Part shown: positions 1 through 10,727 of the stretch, piece after piece
How positions within the stretch are numbered: the first letter of the stretch is position 1
Layout: the number at the start of each line of letters is the position of its first letter
Assembly: GCA_037447655.1 (NCBI GenBank)
Contig: JBBHKE010000584.1
Span: forward strand, 346,029 to 400,009
Direction of reading: 5' to 3'
Length of the DNA: 53,981 bases
Source: Zygnema cylindricum
Lineage: Eukaryota; Streptophyta; Zygnematophyceae; Zygnematales; Zygnemataceae
Position numbers and translations under genes: made by a program
The notes under the pieces: model-generated
The model's input: only the letters and a program-made list of their open reading frames with translations
What the model was told of the DNA's origin: nothing
Database searches by the model: none

Positions 1-17
1 GAGAGAGGGGGGGGGGG

Positions 18-64
<47 letters not shown>

Positions 65-753
65 AGAGAGAGAGGGAGAGGGAGGGAGAGGGAGAGAGGG
101 AGGGAGAGATAGGGAGGGAGAGAGAGTGAGAGAGAGAGATCGGTTGAAAGAGGTTGACTAGAGAGGACAGAGTCAGTTGAAAAATAGAAGAGAAAAAGAT
201 GGGAGAGAGAAATTACAACAGTGGAAGCACATGGAATGAAAGGAGAAGGAGAGAGAGAGAGCGACATCGACAGATAAATGTGAGAGAGAGTGCAATACTC
301 AGAAGTCAAATTGAGAAATATTTAGGAGAAGATAGAGAGAGAAAAAGGAGAGAGAGAGAGAGAGAGGAGACAGAGAGAATGTGAGGAGAAGGAGAGAGAG
401 GGTGGAGGAGGAGAAGGAGAGTGAGAGAGAGGTGGAGAGGAGGGAGAGAGAGAGGGAGAGAGAGTAGGAGAGAATAGGGGGAGAGGGAGAGAGAGAGAGA
501 AGAGAGTGAGAGAGAGAAAGGAGATGCATGCGTGAGAAGAGAGGGAGAGAGGAGGTGTAAAATATAAAGAGAGCAAAGAGAGAGAGCGCGAGGGAGAATA
601 AAGTGCTGTACAGACTAAGTAGAGGAAGAGAGTGACAAAGAGGTAACAGAGGACTGTTAGTCAAGAGAGAGAGGGAGACAGAGAGAGGGAAATAGAAAGT
701 GAGAGAGACAGACAGAGAAAGTGAGAAAGAAGGATACAAAAAGAGAGAGAAGG

Positions 754-816
<63 letters not shown>

Positions 817-1300
817 GAGACAACTCACTTTGTCCTCTCCTCTTCCTGCTGCCATACGTCTCTCCCTCTCCCCCTTTTCCGTCTGAACGCCAGTGAACTA
901 TCCTCAATCAGAATACGATGACAGAATTTGAAGAAAAAAATCGGATAGAGATAAAAACGTGATAGGAAAGAATCGAAAAAACGTTAACGAACTCGAAAGA
1001 CAATACTATTGTAAACTTGTAAATATGAAAAACCCAAATCAGACAGAGTGAGAGTGAGAGAGAGAGGGAGAGAGGGAGAGAGAGAGAGAGAGAGATAAAA
1101 AAAAAGTCAATCAGAGAATTAAAGACTATGGGCTAAAATCGAGCATATAAATAAGGAAAAACGGAGCGTTCGATAAGATGGAATGATCCAAAGGTGAAGA
1201 TAGAGGTGTACAGGGAGAGAGAGAGAGAGGGATAACAAGGGATAGAGAGAGAGAGAGAGAAAAATGAAAAAGTGAGTAAGAGAGAGGGAAGCGGGACTTA
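1..1300. repeat. (GA)n-rich simple-sequence block
   Basis: The plus strand is almost pure purine: long GA dinucleotide runs with G-runs at 1-130 and interrupted GA tracts at 230-830 and 1040-1100, fading near 1280. Apparent reading frames here are only Arg/Glu repeats on one strand and Leu/Ser repeats on the other, so I call no gene. The purine/pyrimidine strand asymmetry could form triplex DNA or bind GAGA-type factors, but nothing here shows that. Confidence 0.95.
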
Positions 1301-3425
1301 AAAGCGGGAAAGAATATAAAGAGAGAGGGAGTGGGCGAGGCAATAGAGTAGCGGGCGGCTGGTAGCGCGAGGAGAGAGGATCGGGGGGCGCGCCGGGTAG
1401 CGGGAATCCCGGAAGTACGAATTGTACAAAGCGTGACGTTTCATTCCGCACGTGTGCCAGCATGGCGTCTCGTGGGAGCAAAGCTTATCTGTAACCAATG
1501 AAAACTACTATTGGCACGAGACGAGGTGCCAGGTCACTTGTAGAGGACACGTGACGTGAAATTACTGGGAAGGTATTAAATTGTTAATGTACCGGCCGAT
1601 GGAGAGAATCGGACGGATGATAGAGCGGACAAACGGAGATACAAAACTGACGGTTTCCAAGGCGGCAAAAGTTTTCTTTGTGTTATTGTTTGTCCTTTTT
1701 TTTGTGCTTCATATATTTTGGTTTTTCTTCTATTTTTTTGGCAGTTTCTTTATTGATTTTTTGAAGCGGGCAGGCATTGGTCAAATGGAGGACACTGGAG
1801 ATTTTGGGACAGAGGATGGAGCAACGGGCAGAGGAACGGGCAGAAATATTTGAATAATATCGGATATCAAAACGGGCAGAAGAAATTTGAATTTGGCGGG
1901 CAGCTACAGTACAGTACTGGTGGAAGAGGTACAAGACTTTTTGGACTTTTGTGGATGCTGGAATGACCTGAAAAGGTGTGAGAGTGGAAATTTTAATGAT
2001 TGCGAATAAAATTAGGGAATTGCTATGTAGACATCAGAAAAAAAAAAAAAGTGGACACTAGAGAAAAAAATTACGTACGAGAATGTACATTTTTAAATGT
2101 ACGAAATTGCGAGGGGTGTCCACCGAACACCGTCAGAAATTAATTACCGGCGGCCGATAACACCGTCTGTGACAAACTGACAGCGCGCGTGGAAACACCG
2201 ACGACAGTGTTATGCTCCGACGGCGTTTATTTTTTTTTATGTTTAAACGTTTTAAAAATGTTTAAACGCGTCTTTCTTTTTTAAATTTTTGGGCTTCTCG
2301 TTTTGGTCGATGAAGTATAAGTAATAGAAGTACAGTACGGGTAGGCGGGAGATTTATAAACATACAATAAGAAATTAGGATTCAGAGAAAAAGAAGGAAA
2401 AAAGCAGAAAAAAAGGTAAGAAGCGAATCGTAAAATAAATAAAAACGCACAAAAAAAAGTTTTCATTTTACGTTTCTTTTTGTTCTTAATTTTCTAAAAA
2501 CCAAAGATGGACCAAAGAGTTTTATCTTTTTTTTCTTAATTCCAAAGATGTTCTGCTAAAACTATTTAATGCTTGATAAAATTTAAAATGTAAGTAGGTC
2601 AAGACAGTTTTAGCGAGATTTCAACGTTTAAACGTGGTCGTCTCGTCTATAAAACATGGTTTTAGCGTTTAAACCCAACATTGACGCCAGGCTCCAACGG
2701 GTGGGAGGCACAGATTTGCTGATTTTTAATATGGTTGACCACTTGGCATCCTGCCGGTATTAACTTTTTAAAACGTTGACGGACCGTCAACTCCCGAAGC
2801 AAACCGACTACTTTATTTCGTCGCAAGGCTATTTCGAGCGAGTCCGTACTTTATGTTTCAGTACGTACTTTTCGTTCATTTGTTTCTGCAGTCTCTGATG
2901 CCCGTTGTCATAGTGCACGTAGTGCACTACTGTAGTTGATAATTTCACACATTGAAAATAATCCTTCGCACCGACTAGTCTGTTCAGGTTCGCCTGTCGG
3001 GTGGCAGTCCACGCTAAAACAGGTCCGAAAGCCACGTGGCCAACCATACTAAAGACCTATACTGGACTGTAGTTTCCACCTGTTGGTGTTACCGGGCGTC
3101 TGTACGGACGCAAATGTTTGACAGGGCTGGGTGGATACCCCCTCAAGAGTGCACATTTCGACCTTTATTTCTCGAGGTGTTCACATAGCAATTCTATTTA
3201 ATATATGGTTCCCATCCGTACATTACTGTACTGTAATAGATTGTACCTTACTGTAGTGCAGAACTGGAGACTCTTGTAAAAACCATAATGTCCAGCCGTA
3301 CGAAACTCTATATAATACGAGTCTGGTTGTGATCGTTGAGTTCGATAATAGTGTGGTACAAAAGTCTAGCGAATAATAAGTTTGTGATGTCACGTTCAAA
3401 TGGCTGGTGGAAACGCATATGTTTC
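1301..3425. other. Unassigned sequence, no gene recognised
   Basis: The region starts with a short GC-rich patch (about 1330-1420) and becomes AT-rich with A- and T-runs (2038-2050, 2228-2240). Frames at 1581-1853 (+) and 2829-3047 (-) are short, match no family I know and have no clear codon signal. GTAC/CGTACG words are frequent from about 2840 onward. It is probably decayed intergenic or transposon sequence. Confidence 0.5.
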
Positions 3426-3970
3426 ATAGTTCAAAAGTAGGCGTTTTTATGGTAGGCCTTTGGTAGGTGCACAAAACTTGGCACTAAACTCGCGTAGAGT
3501 AGGCATACTGTATGGGTGTTTGTTGTGGACACTCTTGTACGGACGTACGAATTTGACGTATGATCATAGTTCAGCGCACGTCGACGGACGAAATTTTTTA
3601 GCGAACTAAAACACGCGGACGTTCAAAATTGCAGACGCTAATATGACAGATAGTCCAATCGTAAGTTGTATTGTGGGCTTTTCATGTGATATTCTTAGAT
3701 CACTACTTTGATCAGAGACCGTCCGATCGTCTGAATCTAACGGTTTAAATAAGTTTTACCTCAAAACTCACATAAATTGTTTTTTTTGTCCTATTTTTTT
3801 TCAAAATTTAGACATGACGTTTAATTCTCTATCGATTGATGTGCAACTCAACACTGTAACTATTTTTTTTCATTTTTCGACCAATACAATATGGGTCTTA
3901 AGGGCATATTGTATGTTTTACATACAATAGGCATATTGTATGGGCCTACTTTCACCTACTTTTGAACTAT
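3426..3970. repeat. Inverted-repeat-bounded unit (possible foldback element)
   Basis: A perfect 16-bp inverted repeat, ATAGTTCAAAAGTAGG at 3426-3441 and its complement at 3955-3970, bounds about 545 bp. Further inside, GTAGGCC-type words again face each other. A local palindrome (ATTGTATGT/ACATACAAT with TTT between) sits near 3908-3930. There is no transposase frame and I could not define a target duplication. It may be a non-autonomous DNA transposon or chance symmetry in AT-rich DNA. Confidence 0.35.
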
Positions 3971-6900
3971 GATATGTTTTCAAGGAAAGGTTGAAAGTAC
4001 AGTACTGTACTGTACTGTACGGTACAGAATCGTAGTTTTCTTTAGGGGATTCGTGAAAACGTTGTTGACTCCAAGATCAAACCCCTAAAACGTCCCCTAT
4101 AAATGTCGTGGATTGTACGGTCAATGTTTAGAGTCGTACGCTATGACTGGTAGAGTAGTACGGTTCAGATATGTTTGAATTACAGCACCGTATCTTCATT
4201 CGAACTTTCTATGAGAGTACGGTAAAATATTTAGGACAACGGTATTCGAAGATTGTTTCATGTGAGTGACGTCACTTACTCTAATCCGTACGGTATATCA
4301 ACTTAAAATTCTGGACTTTTCCCCACTATCTGGATGTGACGAGACGCAGCCGGCGTGCACGTCTGTTTTGAAGGAGCCGGCTACGGGTTCAAACCGCTAA
4401 TGCCTCGCTGTCGTCTATTTTTTGGCATCCGAGCTTTGAAGAAGCTGATCCCGCCAGTTTCGGCGAAGGTCCCTTCAATGCGTGGCCGAAAGGCGAAAAC
4501 CGATTCTAGCCGCGCTGTCCCCTGGGGTTGCGGGGTAAAGATTCTGGTTCAAAATCCGTACTGCCTGCCGCCTACGGACAGGTCACAGGGCGTTGGCAGC
4601 TCGCAGGACGTTGTCGTGCGCTGCCGGCTGTTTTGACGGCCGTTATCTGGTGCAGAACGCCGTTGGATGGCAGTTTTGGGAAGCGACAGGGTTTTTTGAT
4701 TTGCTGCCAACGGCTCTGTTCGTACAACTAATTGTACGGGGGGCTTGTGTGTCAGTCTGGACTTCGCAAGTTGTCAGCGAAGTCTTTTTGCCGGGTATGC
4801 AGCGATTCATTACCCATGGGCACCGCATCCTACGGTCATCCTACGTTCATAGACGCATGAGATGCGCATCGACGACAGGAATTACGACCTACGACCATAA
4901 ATATTGCGCTCCTCTAAATAAACACTGTTTGAAGGCTCGTTCGTCACGCGAAATAGTCGCGCGTACGTCGAAGTCCCCCTCATTGGTGACACTTCATCGT
5001 TTGGGCTATGCGTTAGGATACTTCCTCCAGTGTGCCTCCATACTCCATACATCGAAAGGCGAGTGGAAAGGAACATAACCTTTTTCGTTGTAATAACTCC
5101 TCGCGAGGCAAGGCCTTCACTTTTTACTTACGCACGGGCAATTGATGTATTCAGTGGATCGAGTAATATAATATTATTTATCCATGTGGGGGTTGCAAGT
5201 AGTTTTTTACCTATGTATGAGGGGAATAAATTTGTTTCTTTTTTAACTTGTACCAAATATTATACCCTCTCCCGTTAAAAAGTGTACTTTCGCTTGAATA
5301 GTTGAAAAACGACCCCCAATGGACTGTAATGCCCCACTTGAGGTCATCGTAACACTATCAATCCACCTTTTATGAGTTACCGCTCTCTGATACTTGTCCT
5401 TTTAAAAAGTTTAGGTGGTGAAATGAATGAGCGCCTCCTATACTAGCCACATAAAATACTAATTTAGGTGTACCAACCTGTACTAACTCGACATTGGAGC
5501 TATGCACGAAGACAACGCAACTTAGACACTATTTATTCATTAAATGCCTAAGTTGTCCAATATTTGGCAACAAGCTCATCTTAGCTTTAATTTACTCCGA
5601 GGTCTCCCAAATATTTGAATTGAAATTAGTACAATAAACCACTCTCATGTGCATTGGTGTAACAACATGATCCAAACACATTCCATTGCAAATGAAAAAT
5701 AGATAAGAGTTTACGAGGGTAAAATCAAAAGTTATGTACTTTGCAGTAGGTATTATTCTAAGTATACATAACTCAAAGGCAACCTTGTCTCCTTTTACCT
5801 CTGACCACATGTAGGTGTATCAACTATTTCGCCATTATGGTTCACCGATTACAGTGTTAAATATAACTTCATATGTTTTGTACAAATTTTATATTGACAT
5901 AAGTTGTGAAAAGCCAATTCCGCAACACACTCAACAAAATGCAAAATCCTTAAATTTTGGGGAGATGTTTGTCATCCTTCACAAAGATGCAACTGCGACC
6001 GAATTTGCCTATTTTTTCAAAAAATCCTTGATTATCACCAACCACGTTTATATATGATTGACCAAGCGTAAAATTAGAAGTAATGAACAAGTATTCAAAC
6101 GGTTCAATGATGTACATTTCATGTATTTAATTGTGTACGAATTGAATGTCGTAGGTACAAAATATGAAGTTTGTACAATATTAAAACTATATGATCGTAA
6201 TTGTTTATCCATGGTTAGATGATAATGAAATCTTGTTATATAAAACATTAGGTTAATAGAATGCTAAAATCGTACAATTGTATTTTATACCATGGCTTAA
6301 GAGTCGACTGGCACATTGAAGCAATGTAGAAACTTAAAATGTTCAACTCTTATCTCCAATGTTCGGTACGTCATAAGTTTTTTACAAACTTGGTTTCTGG
6401 TTTTTATAATTGCTAATGAAAACCTAATTTTCGTCATTGTTGCTTCTAAGGCAAAATGACAAACTTTTTTATTCCTAACAGTATCATACATGTCGATGCC
6501 TTATTAGGATTTACCGATGGCTTTTGTGGCCCTATGCGCAATACAATTATTGGTATAATTTTGTAGGTTGTCTGATTTATCGAACATGCTATTGGCTTTT
6601 GCCACGAGTAAATAATGCAATAATTTTCTGAATTTTCCTTTAGTTTTTGACAGTTAAAAAATCAAGTGAACATTTCCTATATGGAATTGGATCTTTAGTG
6701 CAAATGTCGTGATGTTAAAACCACAAGGGTACAAAAAAAATTTAAGAAGTAGAAAATAACTTTTAAATACCATAAGATTCAAGAGGAATTAGGCAAAGGC
6801 ATCGAGAACAAACTGTTAGGATTATTGGGTGAATCGGCGCATCGACCGAATTCACGTTTGTGTTCAGTTTAGGTTCGATTCAGTTTGAGTTTGTGTTCAC

Positions 6901-7364
6901 ATTATTTATTGTGTTGTTTACGTCCGCAGTTAAGTTTTTGTTACGTTTTCGTTGGACTTTGAGTATTTGTTACGAAAGTATTTATTCATGTCATTTGATA
7001 CTGTACAGTTGATTGGTCATTTAGTGCGTAAGACCGAGTACCATGTTTAGGTCCAACCCACGATTAAATTCGGCGCACTTATGTTTTATTAGGCGCCAGT
7101 TTTTGTTTCGGGGCGTAAGTGTCCAGTGCGTGTGAATTGTGTACGTGAGTGGAATACGTGTGAGCTAAGTGTGTGTGAGTCAATAACGTGTCGAGTTAGT
7201 GGAAAAAGTCGTGCAGACTAAGGGTGCGTCTCTATGTACTTCAAACTTAGAGATTTTTTTTGTTTTTTAGCGCAGATCCGGCGGACTCGGATTTCGGGTG
7301 TCCCTATGTGTACCAAACGAAATTGTCACTTAAGGGCATGACGATTGTATACGTTGACAATGCC
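3971..7364. other. Unassigned sequence, no gene recognised
   Basis: At 3998-4026 there is a (GTACT)n-like palindromic run. About 4340-5080 is GC-richer with overlapping frames (4355-4636, 4593-5078, +), none with recognisable domains. 5280-6830 is AT-rich with only short frames. About 6830-7260 is GT-rich with G(A/T)GTGTG-type words. I see no rRNA, tRNA, splice-supported gene or transposon domain. The GC-richer 4.3-5.1 kb patch is the best place for a decayed gene, but I cannot name one. Confidence 0.4.
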
Positions 7365-7577
7365 AGTGATGTAGAAATTAATGGTTTTAAGTATTTTCTA
7401 GGTCTGAATAGAAATAAAGAAGCCGAGGCAGTCTACCTCTAACTTCTCTCTCCAACTCTCAAACTTGTCGCAGTCACTGAGAAATTGGAGAGGAAGCTAG
7501 AGCCATGGCTACCTAGGCTATCCTCAGGTTTACGGGAAATTTATATTAGTCTAGGGATTAATTACTAAAAGATATGT

Positions 7578-7612
7578 GCCGGCGACAGGATTTGATCCTG
7601 GTACCTGCCGGC
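7578..7612 (+). promoter_or_regulatory. U3 hairpin complementary to the initiator tRNA-Met T-arm
   Basis: GCCGGC (7578-7583) pairs with GCCGGC (7607-7612). The segment between contains CAGGATTTGATCCTGGTACC, which is close to the complement of the plant initiator tRNA-Met T-arm and its 5' side as I recall that tRNA. The T-loop match is the initiator type (AUCGAAA-like). The opposite strand reads GATCAAATC, which fits the Pol III B-box consensus GWTCRANNC. Equivalent hairpins exist in A, E, S and H with different but complementary stems. The role is unknown; a U3 secondary primer-binding site or an antisense Pol III box are both possible. Confidence 0.6.
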
Positions 7613-7940
7613 CGTTAGAGAGTAGATAGCCGGTAGCCTTAGCCGTTAAGTCTAGAAGTAGTGTTACATAGTATATAGTACGATAATGATTTAAACATGT
7701 ACACGTAGGATAAGTCATTTAACTATAACTGTTAACGGGATACATAGATATGGTAGTGTAAAAGTACGAATTGCGGTACGGATAAGAAATCAATACCGCG
7801 CATTGATTTCGTAAGCGAAACAAATACCGCGCATGTATTTATTACGGCTACGATCAAATGCGAGTTTAATCGGACGGCCGGAATTAGCGCCGAGATCGCG
7901 GAAGGAGAATTCGGCGGTTTGTGGGCATCGCCACATCGGA

Positions 7941-8107
7941 TGACACGTGGCGATGTAACATTGGAGCGCGGCATCTCCGAGGATTAAAGGAGCGAATCCG
8001 GATATTCCACGTGTGGACATTTAGGCCATGTCGTACAATGTCCGTACATAAAGTACACCGGCAGCTGTACTTTTGCGTACGGAACAGTAATCTGATTGGT
8101 TCCGTAC
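7941..8107 (+). promoter_or_regulatory. U3 G-box and CGTACA motif cluster
   Basis: Two CACGTG G-boxes lie at 7944-7949 and 8008-8013. Six GTAC words follow at 8033, 8044, 8053, 8067, 8077 and 8104, including CGTACAA and CGTACA spaced 11 bp apart, then an ATTGG (reverse CCAAT) near 8096. The same block recurs in A, B, C, E, F, H and S. GTAC is the core of plant SBP/SPL sites and copper-response elements, and CACGTGTC resembles ABRE-type G-boxes. Factor assignment is inference. Confidence 0.6.
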
Positions 8108-8192
8108 ATCAGTAGATAGAGTCTGTGAGAGAGATAGGACTTAGAAAAATTAGAAGATAGGACCCTCTCTCCCAGAGAGCTTCTGTACAAAA

Positions 8193-8323
8193 GGTCAACT
8201 TTGACCCTCCATAACTTACTGCTCAGGGGAGCAAATTCAGAGATTCTTTTTGCTATTGACTCAGGGGAGTCTTGCCTTCACAGGGGTGAAGGTGGTCATA
8301 GTTTTTGTCTGCCAGGGTGGCAG
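8193..8323 (+). promoter_or_regulatory. R/U5 array of short hairpins with AGGG loops
   Basis: GGTCA-ACTT-TGACC at 8193-8206 is followed by TGCTC-AGGG-GAGCA (8220-8233), GACTC-AGGG-GAGTC (8258-8271), CCTTCAC-AGGG-GTGAAGG (8275-8292) and CTGCCA-GGG-TGGCAG (8309-8323). All stems are perfect. The stems differ from each other while the G-rich loop is repeated. Equivalent arrays occur in the other LTR families with compensatory stem changes. It lies downstream of the likely TATA position, so it should be in the element RNA. A packaging/dimerisation or translation-control role is inference. Confidence 0.7.
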
Positions 8324-8421
8324 TTGTTTTTGCTTAAACACAAAGGGGCCAGGATTATCCTAGAGGCTTCTTAGAAGCTGTCCACTGTGAGGACTTATGG
8401 AGGTCTCAGAGTTTCAAGTAA

Positions 8422-9460
8422 CGGCTGTCAACGTCTACAATCTGTGATGACGCACGTTATTTTCGTAACTGCTTGTGACGTCGCTTGACTTTTCGTGACA
8501 CTGTAGACCTACCGCCCTCCAGCCTATGCCGTTTGACGGTTGAAGATGATGCGTTTTGCCTTTGCGTCTATTGTCGGCTCGACGTGAAATGGCATCAGTA
8601 CCTTAAGACCCCTATAAAAAAAAATCCGTACCGGATGGAAACGGACAAAACAAAACAAACTGTGTACTTCTCTTTGTCATATTAAATAAAAACGGACAAA
8701 ACATAGCGAATCGTGTACACTTCCACGTCGCTTGAAATCGTTTGAAAATTTTCAAATAATACGGCAAGCGCGAATATATGTTCCTATTTGTTTATAGAAA
8801 ATCCCTAATTTTAAAACACATCGCGCATGTGTTTTAAACATAAGGTTGAAGATGACGTTTTTTGTCGTCGAAGTGGGTCGAAAAGCACAAGACGACAACA
8901 TGTGGTACATCTTAAATTCGACGATGACGCAAAATGTACTTCTATTTTTCTCTATTTTTTTGTACGGTTGAAACTTATGCGGTACAACTCTAAGTTTTAC
9001 AAGAAAACGACAGAAAAAAACCCTTACTTAAGCACACAGAGACGCACCCTAAGTCTTTATTTATTTAAGGAGAAGTATGGGTATGGAATTGTTATGCAGT
9101 ATAGGAGGAGATGCATCATGTGTCTAATGCGTGACACATTAAGATGTAGAGAGAGAACAGGAGTAAGGAAGGAGGACGTGTAAGATGTAAGTTATTTGTC
9201 GGAGTAAGAGAAGAACTTAGAGTAAGTTTGAGAGCTTTGAAAGGAGAAAGCTTCGGATTAATATATTATCAATTCTGCCGATAAGATTTATTTGTGAGCA
9301 GTGAAACAAAGTGTTTTTTCCGCTATGATATATTTCTGTTATTTTCCGCTGTGATATTGATTTTTGTATATGAGCATCTCTGTGAACACTGTGGATTTTT
9401 AACACAAACAAAAAAGACAACGATACCTAAACCAAATAACCACCAACACTAATTAAAATT
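8422..9460. other. Unassigned sequence between solo LTR K and element A
   Basis: AT-rich sequence with two loosely similar passages starting GTTGAAGATGA (about 8539 and 8845) that suggest a decayed internal duplication. The frames at 8485-8685 and 8827-9183 (+) have no recognisable domain. I see no gene or mobile-element terminus here. Confidence 0.4.
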
Positions 9461-9737
9461 ATGAAAAAAAACCACCCATCTATATTATATTTTATGCAAG
9501 CATCAACGTTTTCCGAGCAGATGTTGTTGGGTGGTAATTTTTGCTTGCTCATTTATGCAATTCACTACCCGCAACCTTGTATATCAACCGCATGCCCTTA
9601 TGTACCCAAACAGAGCAAAATAATGGATCGTTACAAAGGTATGTGGAAATGGGTCGCTTCCTACAACAGTTTCGTCTATTTGCCGACTTCTTGTCAAAAG
9701 AAGGTCGTTGTTAAGGAAAAATATATGCTCAACATAT
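9461..9737 (+). other. Open frame of unknown nature, cut by insertion of element A
   Basis: A frame opening with ATG at 9461 stays open to the A insertion point (9737) and runs on into the LTR to 9763. It would encode about 92 residues rich in aromatic and Cys residues (a DRYKGMWKWV stretch, for example) and matches no family I recognise. A short inverted repeat (CCACCC/GGGTGG) flanks its start. The continuation past A at 41,197 does not obviously extend a protein. It could be a fragment of an older gene or transposon, or a chance frame. Confidence 0.15.
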
Positions 9738-10727
9738 TGTTGAAATTAAAGGTATTTTTCTAGGTTACTTAATTAATATAAGTAGGAGCAGGAAAAAGCA
9801 GAGGCAGTCTGCTTCTAGCTTCTCTCTATAGCCTCCATACTTGTTGTAGTCACTAAAGGCTGGAGAGGAAGCTAGAGCCATGGCTGCCTATGCTTATTGT
9901 AGAGTCAGAAGGCAGACCCTTGGTAAACTTATCAAAAGGATTGACGGACCCAGGATTTGATCCTAGTACCTACCATCCGTCAAAGTAGTTGTTAGTCTTA
10001 TCTTGTGGTCTAAGACCAGTGCTGAAGTATATAGGGTAGAATAACTATTTAAAGATGATGAAATAGAGAAAATCGGTTTAATGACAAACGGACCACAATC
10101 ACACAGACACACTTAAAATAAAATTACACCGAAAAGAACTCCTTATATTTTAACAGCTATAAATTAAGGCCGACATCAATCTAACAGCGGAGAAAGAAGC
10201 CGGCATCGCGGAATGGTCGATTCGGAGGTTTGCGGTCATAGCCACACCGGGTGACACGTGGCAACATGACATTGGATGATTGCATCTCCGGGACATACTA
10301 TGGCGAACCCGGATATGGTAGGTGTCGTCTTTCTGGCCATGTCGTAAAATGGCCGTACAAAAAGTACTTTGGGCCAAGTACCTTTCCGTACTGTACACTG
10401 AATTGATTGGCTCCGTACATCAGTAGTAGAGGGTCTAGAGAGGGGTTTAGGACTTAGAAAATTAGAGGTAGCGCCTCTCTTCCAAAGAGCTCCTGTATAA
10501 AAAGGTCATCTTTGACCATTGATAATATACTGCCCAGGGGAGCAAATTCAAGGATTCTTTTTGTAGTAGACTCAGGGGAGTCTACCCTTTCAAAGGGTGC
10601 AGTTTGGTCAATTTGTATTCAGTCAGGGTGTCAGCAATACTCAACCAAAGACCTCTTAATTATGGCCATCCTACAGGCTTCTAGTAAGCTGCCTACTCTG
10701 AGTACTAATGGAGGTCTTAGAGTTACA
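9738..10727 (+). repeat. 5' LTR of element A
   Basis: 990 bp, starting TGTTGAAATTAAAGG and ending GAGTTACA immediately before the primer-binding site. It carries a U3 hairpin with stem TTGACGGA (9941-9948) / TCCGTCAA (9976-9983) around a T-arm-like segment, G-box GACACGTGG near 10256, GTAC motifs at about 10345-10395, and the best TATA box of the window at 10496. In R/U5 the hairpin GTAGACTC-AGGG-GAGTCTAC (8 bp) is perfect, while the next ones are weaker. Confidence 0.95.
10496..10517 (+). promoter_or_regulatory. TATA box and adjacent dyad of element A LTR
   Basis: TATAAAAA at 10496-10503 is followed at once by GGTCA-TCTT-TGACC (10504-10517). The spacing puts transcription start roughly 30 bp past the TATA, so R begins about 200 bp before the LTR end. 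In other LTR families the dyad arms change to GACCA/TGGTC (H) and TGGCA/TGCCA (S) while still pairing. Confidence 0.65.

Larger units (their letters stand above)
7370..8416 (+). mobile_element. Solo LTR K (copia family of A/B/C/E)
   Basis: It begins TGTAGAAATTAATGG and ends GTTTCA, and matches the LTRs of elements B, C and E along its length (1,047 bp). It is flanked by AGTGA (7365-7369) and AGTAA (8417-8421), a 5-bp target duplication with one mismatch. No internal region is present, so it is a product of LTR-LTR recombination. It is the cleanest sense-strand LTR copy in the window. Order along it: U3 hairpin, two G-boxes, GTAC cluster, degenerate TATA (TACAAAAG near 8186), then the hairpin array and LTR end. 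It sits in a small palindrome (ATTGTATACGTTGACA left, TGTCAACGTCTACAAT right). Confidence 0.93.

Noticed and set aside
1-1500. Several long open frames on both strands (Arg/Glu or Leu/Ser repeats)
   Set aside because: They are translations of the GA/CT simple repeat and have no complexity or domain.
4355-5078. Overlapping plus-strand frames in a GC-richer patch, considered as a host gene
   Set aside because: Several frames are open at once because of composition, none has a domain, and no splice or start evidence separates them.
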